From: Listeria immobilis
GTDB lineage: Bacteria; Bacillota; Bacilli; Lactobacillales; Listeriaceae
DNA: 64,000 bases
NCBI RefSeq assembly: GCF_014322765.1
Contig: NZ_JAASTZ010000009.1
Location: 1-64,000, forward strand
Reading direction: 5' to 3'
Shown: positions 7,722 through 19,135 of the stretch, piece by piece
Layout of the letters: the number at the start of each line of letters is the position of its first letter
Position numbering within the stretch: the stretch's first letter is position 1
Made by a program: the position numbers and the translations under genes
Notes under the pieces: generated by a model
What the model was told of the DNA's origin: nothing
The model's input: only the letters and a program-made list of their open reading frames with translations
Databases searched by the model: none

Positions 7722-9953
7722 TTACATAGATTCGTGCATTGTACGGTGAATAACATCTAATTGTTGTTCACGTGTTAGTTTAATGAAGTTAACCGCATAT
7801 CCAGAAACACGGATAGTTAATTGCGGATATTCTTCTGGGTGGTCCATCGCATCAAGTAAAGTATCACGATTAAATACGTTAATATTTAAGTGATGTCCCA
7901 TTTTAGTGGAATAACCATCAAGCATAGCTACTAAGTTATTGATTTGAGATTCATCTTCACGTCCTAAAGCTTTAGGCACGATGGAGAATGTGTTAGAAAT
8001 ACCATCTTGACCATATTCATAAGGAAGTTTAGCAACAGATGAAAGTGAAGCTAAAGCACCTTTTGTATCACGGCCATGCATTGGGTTCGCACCTGGTGCA
8101 AATGGTTCTCCAGCACGACGTCCATCTGGTGTATTACCAGTTTTCTTACCATAAACTACATTAGAAGTGATTGTAAGAACTGATGTTGTATGAACTGAAT
8201 CACGGTAAGTTTTATGTTTTCTTACTTTTGTCATAAATGTTTTTAGAAGATCTACTGCGATTTCATCAACACGATCATCATTATTTCCGTATTTAGGATA
8301 GTCGCCTTCGATTTCATAATCAACGACAATACCATCTTCGTCACGAATTGGACGAACAGTAGCGTATTTAATAGCAGATAGGGAGTCAGCTGCAACAGAA
8401 AGTCCAGCGATACCAGTAGCCATTGTACGTAACACTTCTGTATCATGTAATGCCATTTCGATACGTTCATAAGCGTATTTATCATGCATATAGTGAATTA
8501 CATTTAAAGTATTTAGGTAAAGTTCAGCAATCCATTCCATCATTGCATCATATTTTTCCATTACTTCTTTGTAATCAAGTACATCGCCTTCGATTGGACG
8601 GTAAGCTGGTCCAACTTGCGCTTTTGATTTTTCGTCAACCCCACCATTGATTGCATAAAGAAGTGTTTTAGCAAGGTTAGCACGAGCACCAAAGAATTGC
8701 ATTTGTTTACCAACACGCATTGCTGATACACAACATGCGATTGCATAATCGTCTCCCCATTTAGGGCGCATAACATCATCATTTTCGTATTGAATAGCAG
8801 ATGTTTTAATGGACATTTTTGCACAGAATTTCTTGAATCCTGATGGTAAATGAGTGGACCATAGTACTGTCAAGTTAGGTTCTGGAGCAGGTCCTAAATT
8901 ATCTAAAGTGTGTAAGAAACGGAATGAGTTTTTCGTTACAAGAGGAACGCCTTCTTCAGTGATACCACCAATGGATTCAGTAACCCATGTTGGATCTCCG
9001 GAGAATAATTCATTGTAATCTGGTGTACGAGCGAATTTTACAAGACGTAATTTCATAATGAAGTGATCCACAATTTCTTGTGCTTCTTCTTCTGTAATTA
9101 AGCCATTACGTAAATCACGTTCTACATAAATATCTAGGAATGTAGAAGTACGTCCTAAACTCATTGCTGCACCGTTTTGTTCTTTAATCGCTGCAAGGTA
9201 ACCAAGATATAACCATTGGAAAGCTTCTTGAGCAGTTTTTGCTGGGCGACCAAGATCGAAACCGTGTTTTTCTCCTAGAACTTTTAATTCACCTAAAGCG
9301 CGAATTTGTTCATTCAATTCTTCACGTTGACGAATAATATCATCGCTCATTGTACGTAATCCTGTATTGTTTAAATCATTTTTCTTTTGTTTAATTAAGA
9401 AGTCTATACCATAAAGTGCCACACGACGATAGTCACCAATGATACGTCCACGACCATAAGCATCTGGCAATCCTGTAATTACACCAGATTTACGAGCAGC
9501 GCGCATTTCAGCTGTATAAGCATCGAATACACCTTGGTTATGTGTTTTACGATATTCAGAGAAAATATGGCTAACTTCTTCATCTACTTTAAAGCCATAA
9601 GATTCAGCTGCAACTTCTGCCATACGGATTCCGCCGAATGGTTGTAAAGCACGTTTAAATGGTACATCTGTTTGTACACCAACTACTTTTTCTAAATCTT
9701 TGTTTAGGTAACCTGGGTCATGTGAAGTAATGGTTGAAACGATTTTGGTATCCATATCGAGTACGCCACCATTTTCACGTTCTTGTTTAGTTAAGTCCAT
9801 TACTTGATCCCAAAGTTTTGTTGTTGCGTCAGTAGGGCCAACTAGAAAAGAGTCGTCACCATCGTATAAGCGATAGTTTTTTAAAATAAAGTCACGTACG
9901 TCTACTTCTTGTTGCCAATTACCACCTGCGAATTCATACCATTGTTCAGTCAT
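7722..9953 (-). CDS. pflB: Formate C-acetyltransferase (pyruvate formate-lyase)
   Basis: A 743-residue glycyl radical enzyme that converts pyruvate and CoA to acetyl-CoA and formate in anaerobic mixed-acid fermentation. The adjacent catalytic cysteines are in IACCVSAM (about residues 407-408) and the radical glycine in RVSGYAVNF (about residue 718), close to the C-terminus as expected. Length matches the family. Of the two tandem ATG codons I take the second (9951-9953), seven bases from GGAGG. The activase gene follows downstream. Confidence 0.95.
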   Translation of the reverse strand: MTEQWYEFAGGNWQQEVDVRDFILKNYRLYDGDDSFLVGPTDATTKLWDQVMDLTKQERENGGVLDMDTKIVSTITSHDPGYLNKDLEKVVGVQTDVPFKRALQPFGGIRMAEVAAESYGFKVDEEVSHIFSEYRKTHNQGVFDAYTAEMRAARKSGVITGLPDAYGRGRIIGDYRRVALYGIDFLIKQKKNDLNNTGLRTMSDDIIRQREELNEQIRALGELKVLGEKHGFDLGRPAKTAQEAFQWLYLGYLAAIKEQNGAAMSLGRTSTFLDIYVERDLRNGLITEEEAQEIVDHFIMKLRLVKFARTPDYNELFSGDPTWVTESIGGITEEGVPLVTKNSFRFLHTLDNLGPAPEPNLTVLWSTHLPSGFKKFCAKMSIKTSAIQYENDDVMRPKWGDDYAIACCVSAMRVGKQMQFFGARANLAKTLLYAINGGVDEKSKAQVGPAYRPIEGDVLDYKEVMEKYDAMMEWIAELYLNTLNVIHYMHDKYAYERIEMALHDTEVLRTMATGIAGLSVAADSLSAIKYATVRPIRDEDGIVVDYEIEGDYPKYGNNDDRVDEIAVDLLKTFMTKVRKHKTYRDSVHTTSVLTITSNVVYGKKTGNTPDGRRAGEPFAPGANPMHGRDTKGALASLSSVAKLPYEYGQDGISNTFSIVPKALGREDESQINNLVAMLDGYSTKMGHHLNINVFNRDTLLDAMDHPEEYPQLTIRVSGYAVNFIKLTREQQLDVIHRTMHESM

Positions 9954-9956
9954 CAT

Positions 9957-10334
9957 ATAACCTCCATTTATTGTTCGTTTTCGAGCGTGCTTTTATGAGC
10001 AAACTAATTTATTAATAATCTACACTGTTATCATAACATATTCTACAAAAAATGCTACAGTTTTATGCGATTTTTTTCAATTTATTTTATGAATTTTTTG
10101 TGTCGGTTTGATTAAAAGTTAATGAAAATCCCTTTATTAAGCGATTTACCCAAATTGTTATCATTCCTATTTTAGTTTTATTTTAATTTCTATTATTTTC
10201 TGTACTACTTAAAACATATAGTCCTGTTATGGTACAGTTATAAATTATTTAAGCTCTATAAAACAGTTGGAAAACGCTTAACACTTGCAATAGCAATAGT
10301 TTATCCAGTTATATAGCGTTTTCATTGTTTTTCA
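9957..10334. promoter_or_regulatory. Upstream region of pflB, no gene
   Basis: About 380 bases, very AT-rich with many T-runs, contain no credible reading frame. The length suggests a regulated pflB promoter with a long leader. I could not fix the promoter boxes with confidence. A cre-like palindrome lies at 10268-10283. Confidence 0.45.
10268..10283. promoter_or_regulatory. cre-like palindrome upstream of pflB
   Basis: TGGAAAACGCTTAACA is a partly palindromic 16-mer with the TG..AA.CG.TT..CA skeleton. It resembles a catabolite-responsive element for CcpA but is two bases longer than the standard 14-base form. Carbon control of pfl is common in Firmicutes. Confidence 0.3.
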
Positions 10335-10377
10335 TAAAAAAAGCAGAGTGCTGTTTCATGCAGCTACTCCGCTTTTT
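10335..10377 (-). terminator. Terminator of the mutS-mutL-glpP unit
   Basis: On the minus strand AAAGCGGAGT-GCTG pairs with CAGC-ACTCTGCTTT (one bulged A, one G-T pair) and is followed by a run of T immediately after the glpP stop. Confidence 0.8.
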
Positions 10378-10378
10378 A

Positions 10379-10927
10379 TTACCATAATTCTTTATTAGAT
10401 GTTGTTACCGCAATTGCCCCGCTAGTAATTACTTGATCAATTTGGTCAGTTGTTTCAATTAACCCGCCTGCAATTACTGGGATATGCAATTTCTCTGTCA
10501 TTTTTTGCACATGTGCAGGAATTATCCCTGGTAAAAGTTCGATACAATCTGGTTGTACTTTTTGAATAAGTGTAACTCCTTTATTGTATGCACTTGAATC
10601 AATCATAAATAAACGTTGAATTGCGAGCATTTTGTGTTGTTTTGCTTTCAAAATTGCATTAGCTCTAGTTGAAATGATACCATCAGGACGGATTTCTTTA
10701 CATAAAAAATCTATCGCATAATCGTCGTTTTTTAATCCATTAACTAAGTCAGCATGCAGCAATACTTTTTTCCCACTATCTTGAGCATATTTTACTAATG
10801 CTTTTAACTGAGCTACATGTGTTTCTAGCATAACCATATATGTTCGATCTAATTCCAATATTTTTTCCATATCTTTTTGATTATGTGCAGCTGGAATAAT
10901 TGTTTGACCGGAAAATGGTAAATCCAA
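10379..10927 (-). CDS. glpP: GlpP-type glycerol uptake operon antiterminator
   Basis: A 182-residue protein of the GlpP family (TIM-barrel-like fold), which in Bacillus binds glycerol-3-phosphate and the leader of glp mRNAs to prevent early termination. Recognisable blocks are KVLLHADLVNGLKNDD (about residues 54-69), RPDGIISTRANAI and IPVIAGGLIET (about 149-159). The start is TTG with AGGAGG eight bases upstream. It is the last gene behind mutL, separated by 17 bases. No glycerol genes lie nearby, so it must act in trans if it keeps the family function. Confidence 0.85.
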   Translation of the reverse strand: MDLPFSGQTIIPAAHNQKDMEKILELDRTYMVMLETHVAQLKALVKYAQDSGKKVLLHADLVNGLKNDDYAIDFLCKEIRPDGIISTRANAILKAKQHKMLAIQRLFMIDSSAYNKGVTLIQKVQPDCIELLPGIIPAHVQKMTEKLHIPVIAGGLIETTDQIDQVITSGAIAVTTSNKELW

Positions 10928-10944
10928 TTCTGGTTCCTCCTCTT

Positions 10945-12756
10945 TTACATTACACGTTTAAACATTTTTTCAAGTTCGTAGGTTGTGTACTGAATAATGA
11001 CTGGGCGACCATGAGGACAAGTAAATGGATCACTTACTTCTCTTAAAGTATCAAGTAAAGCTTCCATATCTTTTGTTGTTAAGTAATGGTTTGCTTTAAT
11101 TGATTTTTTACAACTCATCATAATTGCCGTATCTTCCCGGAGCTTATGAATACTAATACTAGGAGAAGTAAGTGCTTCATCAATGATTTCTCGAAGCGTC
11201 TCCTCTTCTTGATCTTTCGGAAACCAGGTTGGATGAGCACGAATAATATAGCTATTTTGACCAAAACTTTCTAGAAAAACACCTACTTCTTCCAGTTTTT
11301 CTTTTTGCTCTTCTAAGCGCACATACTCATCTGTTGAAAACTCTAATACGATGGGTACAAGCAGTTCTTGAAGTTCACGACTTACTTCTCCTATTTTTTC
11401 CCGGTAAAACTCATATTTTATCCGTTCTTGAGCCGCATGTTGGTCAATAATATATAACCCATTTTCATTTTGAGCAAAAATATAGGTTGCATGCATTTGT
11501 CCAATTGGATACATTTTTGGAATCCGTTCTTTTGGTATTTCATTTGCTGCTTCTTGTTCCTCAGAATTATAAACTGGTGCGGTTTCTAAAATAAAATCTG
11601 TTTCGGTTGGAACATCGGCGTCTGAAGGAACATACTCAGGAATAGCTGGTTTAGAAAATAGCTCTTTGGGTGCTTCTTTTGGTTCATTTTCTTCAAACGA
11701 CATCTGGATTTGCTCAGATTTTTGTAATTCCTTCTGTTTTTTAGATACCTCGCCATCTGGAATTAGTTGTAATTGATGAAAGGCTTGTTTAATCATTTGA
11801 CTAATTAATTGACCTAGTTCTTTTTCTTTACTTAAACGAACTTCTAACTTAGCTGGATGAACGTTTACATCTACAATAATTGGATCCATTTCAATTTGGA
11901 GAACAATAATTGGAAAGCGACCTATTGGTAAAAGTGTATGGTACCCTTCTTGAATAGCTTTTACTAAGGCAAAGTTTTTAATAAAACGCCCGTTAATAAT
12001 TGTAGAAATATAATTACGATTCGAACGATTCACTTCAGGCAATACAGCATAACCAGCTATTTTAAAATCAAGCGACTCTGCATGTACAGGAATTGTTTTC
12101 CGAGCAATAGAGATCCCGTAAATCGCTGCAATGACTTGTCTTAAATCGCCATTCCCATTCGTTTGCAGTAAAGATTTATCGTTATGTGAAAAGCGAAAAC
12201 TAATGTCAGGATGCGCTAAAGCTAAACGGTTTAAGATATCAGTGATGTTTCCAAGCTCAGTAGGTAAGCTTTTAAGATATTTTAAACGGGCTGGGGTATT
12301 AAAAAATAGTTGCGATACCTCGATTTGTGTTCCTTTTCTAGCATGCCCACTTTTTTGTTCGATTATTTTTCCGCCTTCGAGTGAAATACTTGTTCCTTTT
12401 GTTTCACCAGTGGATGTTTCCATTGATAAATGAGATACAGAAGCAATACTCGGCAGCGCTTCTCCGCGAAAACCTAGCGTATGCACTCGAAATAAATCCG
12501 CTTCATTCTTGATTTTGCTTGTTGCGTGACGAAGGAATGCTGTAGCAACATCTTCTTCTTCAATCCCGCTACCATTATCAATAATTGTAATTTTATTTAA
12601 TCCGGCTTCTTCCACTAAAATATCAATCACAGTACTACCAGCATCAATCGCATTTTCTACAAGTTCTTTTACTACTGATGCAGGACGTTCTACCACTTCT
12701 CCAGCAGCTATTTTATTCGATAAAGCATCCGTTAGCTCTACGATATTTTTAGCCAT
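10945..12756 (-). CDS. mutL: DNA mismatch repair protein MutL
   Basis: A 603-residue GHKL ATPase linking MutS mismatch recognition to strand nicking. N-terminal motifs are [12 protein letters not shown] (about 31-42), [10 protein letters not shown] and [11 protein letters not shown] hydrophilic linker separates these from the C-terminal domain, which carries the endonuclease motif [12 protein letters not shown] together with SCKKSIKA and CPHGRP. MutL in this lineage is thus a latent nicking endonuclease, as in Bacillus, where there is no MutH. It lies 22 bases behind mutS with a good GGCGGG Shine-Dalgarno. Confidence 0.96.
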   Translation of the reverse strand: MAKNIVELTDALSNKIAAGEVVERPASVVKELVENAIDAGSTVIDILVEEAGLNKITIIDNGSGIEEEDVATAFLRHATSKIKNEADLFRVHTLGFRGEALPSIASVSHLSMETSTGETKGTSISLEGGKIIEQKSGHARKGTQIEVSQLFFNTPARLKYLKSLPTELGNITDILNRLALAHPDISFRFSHNDKSLLQTNGNGDLRQVIAAIYGISIARKTIPVHAESLDFKIAGYAVLPEVNRSNRNYISTIINGRFIKNFALVKAIQEGYHTLLPIGRFPIIVLQIEMDPIIVDVNVHPAKLEVRLSKEKELGQLISQMIKQAFHQLQLIPDGEVSKKQKELQKSEQIQMSFEENEPKEAPKELFSKPAIPEYVPSDADVPTETDFILETAPVYNSEEQEAANEIPKERIPKMYPIGQMHATYIFAQNENGLYIIDQHAAQERIKYEFYREKIGEVSRELQELLVPIVLEFSTDEYVRLEEQKEKLEEVGVFLESFGQNSYIIRAHPTWFPKDQEEETLREIIDEALTSPSISIHKLREDTAIMMSCKKSIKANHYLTTKDMEALLDTLREVSDPFTCPHGRPVIIQYTTYELEKMFKRVM

Positions 12757-12778
12757 ATTAGAACCCGCCTTTCTTTTC

Positions 12779-15361
12779 TTAATGCATTTTACTTTGTAGC
12801 TCGTATAGTTTATTCATTGCATCCATTGGTGTCATTTGCATAATATTTAAGTTGGCAATTTCTTTTATTAATTTTGCTTCTTTGGAAGACTTATGCTTTT
12901 CCGGTTCTACTGGGAACATCGAAAGTTGCACTTCTTCATGAATAATTTCTGGTTGTTTTTCACTTGTAGGAATAATTTTTTTACCTTCGTTCTCAAGTTG
13001 CTCAAGAATTTTGCTAGCACGTTGAATTAAAGACTTTGGTAATTCAGCTAATTCAGCAACATGAATTCCATAACTTTTATCTGCTGGACCTTCTTTGATT
13101 TTATGGAGAAACACAACTTTACCATTTTCTTCTACTGCACTAACATGAATATTTTGCAAGCTATGTAACGCTTTTTCTAAGTCGGTTAATTCGTGATAAT
13201 GGGTAGAAAATAGGGTTTTTGCATGCACATTTTCATGAATGTACTCAATAATTGCTTGAGCTAATGCCATTCCATCATAGGTGGCAGTTCCACGGCCGAT
13301 TTCATCAAATAATATTAAGCTATCTTTAGTTGCATGAACAATTGCGTTTCTAGCTTCTAACATTTCTACCATAAAAGTACTTTGACCTGCAATTAAGTCA
13401 TCTGCAGCACCTATTCTTGTAAAAATTTGATCAAAAATCGGTAAAATTGCTTCTTCGGCAGGGACAAAGCAACCTACTTGTGCACAAATTGCAGTTAGGG
13501 CTACTTGGCGCATATACGTACTTTTACCAGACATGTTTGGTCCAGTTATTAATAATATTTCTCTATTTTCATCTAAATCACAATCATTAGCCACATAGCT
13601 TTGTGCACCCATTACTTTTTCAACAACTGGATGGCGTCCTTGCTTCACATGGAGCGAACCATCTTCACTAAGAGTTGGGCGGATAAAATGATTTTTCTCA
13701 CTAATATCAGCAAAACTTTGTAAACAATCAATTTCACTTACAGATTTTGCTAACTTTTGAAGACGTTCGATATAGTCTTTTACAGTTTCGCGAACTTCTG
13801 TAAATAATTGATACTCTAATTCCATGCTTTTTTCTTCCGCATCTAGAATAAGTTTTTCTTTTTCTTTTAATTCGGGTGTGATATATCGTTCAGCATTAGT
13901 TAACGTCTGCTTGCGTTCATAGCGACCTTCTGGAAGCAAATGCGTATTCGCACGAGTCACTTCAATATAATAACCGAAGACACGATTAAAACCTACTTTC
14001 ATCGTTTTAATACCTGTTAGCTCTCGTTCTTTACGCTCTAACTCCGCAATCCAGGTTTTGCCGTTTCTACTTGCATCGCGATATGTGTCTAGTTGATTAT
14101 TATACCCATCCTTTATAATTCCACCTTCACGAATGGATATAGGAGCTGAGTCCATAATGGCTTCTTCTAATTTTTCTGTTAGCTGCTCACAAGGATCCAG
14201 TCGATTAGCAAGTTCGGTTAAACTAGGGCTATTCATAGAAAGAAGTGTTGCCCGAATTCGCGGTATTTGATATAACGAATTGCGTAGTTGGATTAAATCA
14301 CGTGCATTAACATTACCGTAAGCAACTCGTCCAGCAAGACGTTCTAAATCATAGACATTTTTCAAGTTTTCAACTAACTCTAAACGCTCGAAAAAATGTG
14401 CTATAAGTTCACTAACATCATTTTGTCGTTCAATAATTTTATTTCGGTCAATTAATGGTCGATCTATCCATTGTTTTAACATTCTGCCACCCATTGCTGT
14501 TTGCGTGTTATCTAGCAACCAAAGTAGTGTACCTTGACGACCTTTTCCGCGGATAGAAGCAGCTAATTCTAAATTACGCTTCGAATAGTAATCCATTTTC
14601 ATATAATTATTAGTTTCATAATGTACCGCTTGCTGCAAATGACCAAGATCGCGCTTTTGTGTTTCTTTTAAATAGTGTAGTAATTTACCAATTGCACGTT
14701 TTTCGGATAACGACATATGACGAGTGACTAACTTTTCATTTTCAGCTGGAATAGTGTCCTCTTCATGGATTGAAAAAGTTAGACCTAACTGTTCTTTCAT
14801 TACATCTGTCAGCACTTCTTTTTCAGTAGCGGAGATAATTAATTCTCTTGTTGAAAGTGTGGTTAGTTCATTGATTAAGCGATCCTCACTTGCTTCGATC
14901 ACAGTCGATTTTAATTCCCCAGTAGATAAATCAGAATAAGCAAAACCATATTCTTTTCCTTCATAACAATAAAGTGCTGCGATATAATTATTTTCTTTTG
15001 CTTTAAGCCCTCGTTCATCCATTACTGTTCCGGGTGATATTAACTGGACAACTTCTCGTTTTACCATCCCTTTTGTCGTTTTTGGATCTTCAACTTGTTC
15101 GCAAATTGCCACTTTATACCCTTTTTCAATCAAAGTATCAATATAACCACTTGCCGAATGATAAGGAACTCCACACATTGGGATTTTCTCTTTCGTACCA
15201 CCCTCACGACCAGTTAGTGTAATTTCTAAAATTTGAGAAGCATTTAACGCATCCTCAAAAAACATTTCATAAAAATCTCCTAAACGGAAAAATAAGAAAG
15301 CATCTTGATATTTATCTTTTATTTCTAAGTATTGCTTAATCATTGGTGTATATTCTGTCAT
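12779..15361 (-). CDS. mutS: DNA mismatch repair protein MutS
   Basis: An 860-residue mismatch-binding ATPase. The N-terminal mismatch-recognition motif is FYEMFFEDA (residues about 31-39, with the Phe-x-Glu wedge). The core and clamp domains follow. The C-terminal ABC-type ATPase has Walker [10 protein letters not shown] (near residue 615) and Walker B DEIGRGT. First gene of the mutS-mutL-glpP unit; a terminator behind ricA separates it from the upstream rny-ricA group. Confidence 0.97.
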   Translation of the reverse strand: MTEYTPMIKQYLEIKDKYQDAFLFFRLGDFYEMFFEDALNASQILEITLTGREGGTKEKIPMCGVPYHSASGYIDTLIEKGYKVAICEQVEDPKTTKGMVKREVVQLISPGTVMDERGLKAKENNYIAALYCYEGKEYGFAYSDLSTGELKSTVIEASEDRLINELTTLSTRELIISATEKEVLTDVMKEQLGLTFSIHEEDTIPAENEKLVTRHMSLSEKRAIGKLLHYLKETQKRDLGHLQQAVHYETNNYMKMDYYSKRNLELAASIRGKGRQGTLLWLLDNTQTAMGGRMLKQWIDRPLIDRNKIIERQNDVSELIAHFFERLELVENLKNVYDLERLAGRVAYGNVNARDLIQLRNSLYQIPRIRATLLSMNSPSLTELANRLDPCEQLTEKLEEAIMDSAPISIREGGIIKDGYNNQLDTYRDASRNGKTWIAELERKERELTGIKTMKVGFNRVFGYYIEVTRANTHLLPEGRYERKQTLTNAERYITPELKEKEKLILDAEEKSMELEYQLFTEVRETVKDYIERLQKLAKSVSEIDCLQSFADISEKNHFIRPTLSEDGSLHVKQGRHPVVEKVMGAQSYVANDCDLDENREILLITGPNMSGKSTYMRQVALTAICAQVGCFVPAEEAILPIFDQIFTRIGAADDLIAGQSTFMVEMLEARNAIVHATKDSLILFDEIGRGTATYDGMALAQAIIEYIHENVHAKTLFSTHYHELTDLEKALHSLQNIHVSAVEENGKVVFLHKIKEGPADKSYGIHVAELAELPKSLIQRASKILEQLENEGKKIIPTSEKQPEIIHEEVQLSMFPVEPEKHKSSKEAKLIKEIANLNIMQMTPMDAMNKLYELQSKMH

Positions 15362-15433
15362 TATCTCATCATCCCTTACTTCTTTTTCATCCTTTTATTA
15401 TAGCATAAAGTATCATTTTTCTGCGAATCCAAA

Positions 15434-15465
15434 AAGAAAAAACTGCCAGTATTTCAGCAGTTTTA
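15434..15465 (-). terminator. Terminator of the rny-ricA group
   Basis: On the minus strand AAAACTGC pairs with GCAGTTTT around a ten-base loop and runs into T-rich sequence just past the ricA stop. Confidence 0.75.
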
Positions 15466-15470
15466 AATGG

Positions 15471-15833
15471 TTAATTATCCTTTTCTAGTTCATCTGTTAC
15501 TTTTGTAGTTATCTCTGAAGTAATGGATTGCAGTAGGTCGTTAGCATCTTCTTGCGCACGTCTAAATTCTGTTACAATTGGTAGCGAATCAATGTCAGCC
15601 TGAACAGAATCAATTTGGCTTTCAGTTTGTTTCATTGCTTCCAATTTTTGGTAATGTTCTAGGTTAACTACTTCTTTTTGAAGTGCTTTTATTTTAGAAA
15701 CTTTCGCAGTCACCTTGGAATTAGCATTAATTCGTTCTTCTGCTAACCGGTAAAAAGATACTTCTTCGGTTTGTTCTAATGCATCACGAAGTTCCGTTGC
15801 TTTTTTCATTATTTTTTCTTTTGAAACTGTCAC
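15471..15833 (-). CDS. ricA: RicA (YmcA), YlbF/YmcA family regulator of RNA processing
   Basis: A 120-residue, largely helical YlbF/YmcA-family protein (Asp/Glu/Lys-rich, heptad-like leucines). In B. subtilis YmcA (RicA) forms the Y-complex with YlbF and YaaT, which directs RNase Y cleavage of operon mRNAs and influences Spo0A and biofilm formation. I place the start at GTG 15831-15833, preceded by GGAGATGA; the longer frame overlaps ymdB backwards and has no ribosome site. It follows ymdB by 16 bases. The nearby rny gene fits a shared RNA-processing role. Confidence 0.82.
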   Translation of the reverse strand: MTVSKEKIMKKATELRDALEQTEEVSFYRLAEERINANSKVTAKVSKIKALQKEVVNLEHYQKLEAMKQTESQIDSVQADIDSLPIVTEFRRAQEDANDLLQSITSEITTKVTDELEKDN

Positions 15834-15849
15834 TATTTCATCTCCATTC

Positions 15850-16653
15850 TTAGTCAAAGGAAAATGGGTGGTCTTCATTGATGAGGATTCGATCAATTTT
15901 TTGTGCTTTCCCAGTCGCTTCATCTAGTGTAATTAGACAGCCAGATAAAACTGCACGACCAGTTTTTGGCACTTCAAATCTAGTTGGCAGAGCTGTTTTA
16001 AAACGACGGATAACAGCCTCTTTTTCCATTCCAAGTATCGCATCATATGGACCAGTCATCCCCGCATCCGTAAGATAAGCTGTACCTTCAGGAAGAATAC
16101 GGTTATCGGATGTTTGTACATGGGTATGTGTTCCAACTACCGCAGTCACTCGACCATCTAAATACCAACCCATCGCTTCTTTTTCACTTGTTGTTTCAGC
16201 ATGAAAGTCAACAAAAATAATATTTGTTCGTTGTTTTGCTTCTTCGATTAATTTATCCATTTTACGGAAAGGGTCATCTAGGTCTGCCAGAAAAGTCCTA
16301 CCTTGCATATTGATAATTGCAATTTCGTATTGATTACTTTTTACAAAAACCATTCCTGTTCCTGGAGTTGTATCATCTGGGAAGTTTGCGGGACGAACGA
16401 GGTATTTTGCATCATCAATAAATTCAAAAATATCTCGGTTATCCCAAGTATGGTTTCCAAGAGTGACCGCATTTGCACCAAGTTCTAGAAAATCTTTATA
16501 AATTTTTTCTGTAATACCTCGACCACTTGCTGCATTTTCTCCGTTAATAACAGTAATGGTTGGTTTATATTTTTTCTTTAATTGTGGTAAATATTCTGTT
16601 ACAGCATCGCGACCAATGGAGCCAACAACATCACCGATAAATAATAATTTCAT
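15850..16653 (-). CDS. ymdB: YmdB metallophosphoesterase
   Basis: A 267-residue calcineurin-like phosphoesterase of the YmdB family, a 2',3'-cyclic nucleotide phosphodiesterase that affects biofilm gene expression in Bacillus. Metal-binding motifs are GDVVGSIGR (residues 7-15), INGENAASGRG, LGNHTWDN (about 65-72) and GTHTHVQTSD (about 173-182). Length fits the family. It follows a GNAT gene by four bases and precedes ricA, within the group that begins at rny. Confidence 0.92.
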   Translation of the reverse strand: MKLLFIGDVVGSIGRDAVTEYLPQLKKKYKPTITVINGENAASGRGITEKIYKDFLELGANAVTLGNHTWDNRDIFEFIDDAKYLVRPANFPDDTTPGTGMVFVKSNQYEIAIINMQGRTFLADLDDPFRKMDKLIEEAKQRTNIIFVDFHAETTSEKEAMGWYLDGRVTAVVGTHTHVQTSDNRILPEGTAYLTDAGMTGPYDAILGMEKEAVIRRFKTALPTRFEVPKTGRAVLSGCLITLDEATGKAQKIDRILINEDHPFSFD

Positions 16654-16657
16654 TTCT

Positions 16658-17155
16658 CTATTCTCCGTTCCTCTTACTTCTTCGTTCTAATAGCGCAACA
16701 TCACGAAAAGTCCCATTCATTTCACCTAATTTTTTATGGATGCATAATGTTTGGAAACCAAATGTGTGATGAAGTGTGATACTAGCTGTATTCTCAGGGA
16801 AAATTAATGATTGGAGTGTCCAAAAACCATTATCTTCACTTGTCTGAATTATTTCCTGCATTAATGCTTTTCCAATGCCTTTTCCTCGAGCGCTCTTTGC
16901 TATATATATACTTAGCTCAGCAACTCCCCTGTAAGCATTCATACTGGAAAACGGGAGTAACGCTGCCCAGCCAACTACCTGTCCATTTAAAACAACCACC
17001 AACCTACATATATTTAAATATTTTTGGTTCCATTCATCTAAGGTTAGTGTTTTTTCTTGAAAAGTAGCATTTCCTGTATCTATACCTTCTTGATGAATTG
17101 CTGCTACTGCTGGATAGTGCTCTCGTAGCATCGGCAAAATTTTCCACTCACTCAA
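16658..17155 (-). CDS. GNAT-family N-acetyltransferase, phosphinothricin acetyltransferase-like
   Basis: A 165-residue GNAT acetyltransferase. The acetyl-CoA pyrophosphate loop is RGKGIGKAL (about residues 90-98), preceded by AELSIYIAKSA and followed by the GF(W)TLQSLIFPEN strand seen in the pat/YwnH subgroup. The substrate is not predictable; relatives acetylate amino-acid analogues such as methionine sulfone. TTG start with GGAGG about ten bases upstream. It sits between rny and ymdB; in many Bacillales rny and ymdB are adjacent, so this gene is an insertion typical of Listeria. Confidence 0.85.
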   Translation of the reverse strand: MSEWKILPMLREHYPAVAAIHQEGIDTGNATFQEKTLTLDEWNQKYLNICRLVVVLNGQVVGWAALLPFSSMNAYRGVAELSIYIAKSARGKGIGKALMQEIIQTSEDNGFWTLQSLIFPENTASITLHHTFGFQTLCIHKKLGEMNGTFRDVALLERRSKRNGE

Positions 17156-17223
17156 AAACTCCGCCTCCCTTTTATTGTTATCCTTTAATTATACCGTTCT
17201 TATTCATGCTAGGCAACCGATTA

Positions 17224-17260
17224 AAAAAAGATACACCGCAAAATAAATTTGCGATGTATC
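17224..17260 (-). terminator. Terminator of rny
   Basis: On the minus strand AGATACATCGCAAA pairs with TTTGCGGTGTATCT (one G-T pair) over a short AT loop, followed by seven T. Confidence 0.85.
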
Positions 17261-17272
17261 TCTCATTCTTAT

Positions 17273-18835
17273 TTACTTAGCATATTCTACTGCTCTTGTT
17301 TCACGAATAACGGTCACTTTAATATGACCAGGATAATCTAATTCCTCTTCAATTCGTTTTCTTATGTCACGAGCAAGTCGGTAAGAAGCTAAATCATCGA
17401 TGGCATCCGGCTCAACGATAATACGTACTTCACGTCCTGCTTGGATAGCATAAGATTTTTCTACTCCATCATAAGACTCAGAAATTTCTTCTAGTTTTTC
17501 TAAACGACGGATATAGTTTTCAAGCGTTTCACTACGAGCTCCTGGTCTTGCTGCAGAAAGTGCATCTGCTGCTGCAACCAATACTGCGATAACAGAAGTA
17601 GCTTCTGTATCACCATGATGGGAAGCAATACTATTGATAACCACATCATTTTCTTTGTATTTAGTAGCAAGTTCCACGCCGATTTCAACATGACTTCCTT
17701 CGATTTCATGGTCAATTGCTTTCCCAATATCATGAAGTAGTCCGGCCCGTTTAGCAAGCGTAACGTCTTCTCCAAGCTCACCAGCTAAAATTCCAGCAAG
17801 TTTCGAAACCTCAAGTGAGTGATTAAGAACGTTTTGACCATAACTAGTACGATAACGCAAGCGGCCAAGAATTTTTATTAAATCAGGGTGAATGGAATGA
17901 ATTCCCACTTCAAATGTTGCTTGTTCACCAACTTCACGAATGTGTTCATCTACCTCTTTACGGGCTTTGTCCACCATTTCTTCAATACGAGCTGGATGGA
18001 TTCTTCCATCTTGAACAAGTTTTTCTAAGGCGATTCTAGCGATTTCTCGTCGAATTGGATCAAATCCGGAAAGTATTACTGCTTCCGGTGTATCATCAAT
18101 TATCAAATCAATTCCTGTTAGTGTTTCAAGCGTACGGATATTACGGCCTTCACGTCCGATAATTCGTCCTTTCATCTCATCATTTGGTAAGGTAACAACA
18201 GATACAGTTGTTTCCGCCACATGATCAGCTGCACAACGCTGGATAGCTAGTGAGAGAATATTCTTTGCTTTTTTATCCGACTCTTCCTTTGCCCGGTTTT
18301 CTGATTCTTTCACCATGATTGCTGTATCATGTGTTAATTCATCTTCTACCTGGTTAAGGATGATTGATTTCGCTTCTTCTTTACTCAGGGCAGAAATTCT
18401 TTCAAGTTCTGTCTGCTCTGTTTGAATCATCTCAGCAAGTTTGCTTTCTTTCTCTTCAATTTGTTGTTGACGTTTACTGATACTCTCCTCTTTTCTTTCA
18501 AGTGTAGCTTCTCGTTTACTTAAAGAAGTATCTTTACGGTCGAGGTTTTCCTCCCTTTGCAATAAGCGATTTTCTGCTTTTTGTGTCTCTGTTCTTCGCC
18601 CACGAAGTTCATTTTCGATTTCAGTACGTAACCTATGATTCTCTTCCTTCGCTTCAAGCAATGCTTCTTTTTTTGTAGTTTCTGCTTCTTTCTTTGCATC
18701 TTCTACAATTAATTCCGCAGTCCCCCTTGCAGCAGCCAGTTTTTTCTCTGTACTAGATTTAAAAATTAGAGAACCAACAACTAGACCGACGATTAAGAAA
18801 AGCAAACTGGAGATGATCGTGATTGCGATTGTCAT
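17273..18835 (-). CDS. rny: Ribonuclease Y
   Basis: A 520-residue membrane-anchored endoribonuclease that initiates mRNA decay in Firmicutes. Order: N-terminal transmembrane helix (residues about 4-25), long charged coiled coil (about 30-200), KH RNA-binding domain with [13 protein letters not shown] (about 213-225) and an HD phosphohydrolase domain with [12 protein letters not shown] (HD pair near residue 366). The start is ATG 18833-18835, right behind AGGAGGTGTAAGG; the longer frame would begin inside this ribosome site. The YmdB and RicA genes downstream are linked to the same RNA-processing system. Confidence 0.95.
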   Translation of the reverse strand: MTIAITIISSLLFLIVGLVVGSLIFKSSTEKKLAAARGTAELIVEDAKKEAETTKKEALLEAKEENHRLRTEIENELRGRRTETQKAENRLLQREENLDRKDTSLSKREATLERKEESISKRQQQIEEKESKLAEMIQTEQTELERISALSKEEAKSIILNQVEDELTHDTAIMVKESENRAKEESDKKAKNILSLAIQRCAADHVAETTVSVVTLPNDEMKGRIIGREGRNIRTLETLTGIDLIIDDTPEAVILSGFDPIRREIARIALEKLVQDGRIHPARIEEMVDKARKEVDEHIREVGEQATFEVGIHSIHPDLIKILGRLRYRTSYGQNVLNHSLEVSKLAGILAGELGEDVTLAKRAGLLHDIGKAIDHEIEGSHVEIGVELATKYKENDVVINSIASHHGDTEATSVIAVLVAAADALSAARPGARSETLENYIRRLEKLEEISESYDGVEKSYAIQAGREVRIIVEPDAIDDLASYRLARDIRKRIEEELDYPGHIKVTVIRETRAVEYAK

Positions 18836-19088
18836 CCTTACACCTCCTTTGCTATTCAATTTTCGTTATTGTTATGTCGGTGGCCAGAATTCTGGCACAT
18901 GCGTATTTTTCATCAACAACCGAGTGATAATCTCCCCATTCAGTTGAAGCTGATTTTCAAAGGAAAAACTTCCCCCTTGTCTCCCAGCAATATAAAATAT
19001 ACAACTTAATTTTATAGGTCAAAGCATACAATGTCAAGAAAAGGAATGAAATGATAGCTTATTTTTCGCAGTTTTTTTCAAATAATAA
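18836..19088 (-). promoter_or_regulatory. rny leader and promoter region
   Basis: About 250 bases without a gene. A possible promoter on the minus strand is TTGACA (19032-19037) and TATAAA (19011-19016), but the 15-base spacer is short. The leader between this and rny includes a G-rich segment. No known riboswitch pattern was recognised. Confidence 0.35.
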
Positions 19089-19127
19089 AAAATACATGCC
19101 AGGAGGTTGATTTCCTAGCATGTATTT
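19089..19127 (-). terminator. Terminator of recA
   Basis: On the minus strand AAATACATGC-AGGA pairs with TCCT-GCATGTATTT around an eight-base loop and is followed by T-rich sequence. Confidence 0.85.
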
Positions 19128-19135
19128 ACTAATAT

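Noticed and set aside
10268-10283. Firm call of a CcpA cre site before pflB
   Set aside because: The palindrome is 16 bases instead of 14 and the pflB promoter position is not established, so it is listed only as a weak candidate.
15034-15222. Numerous 60-110 residue frames antisense to mutS, recA, ftsK and other genes
   Set aside because: They lie wholly inside strongly conserved genes, lack ribosome sites and have no recognisable domains.
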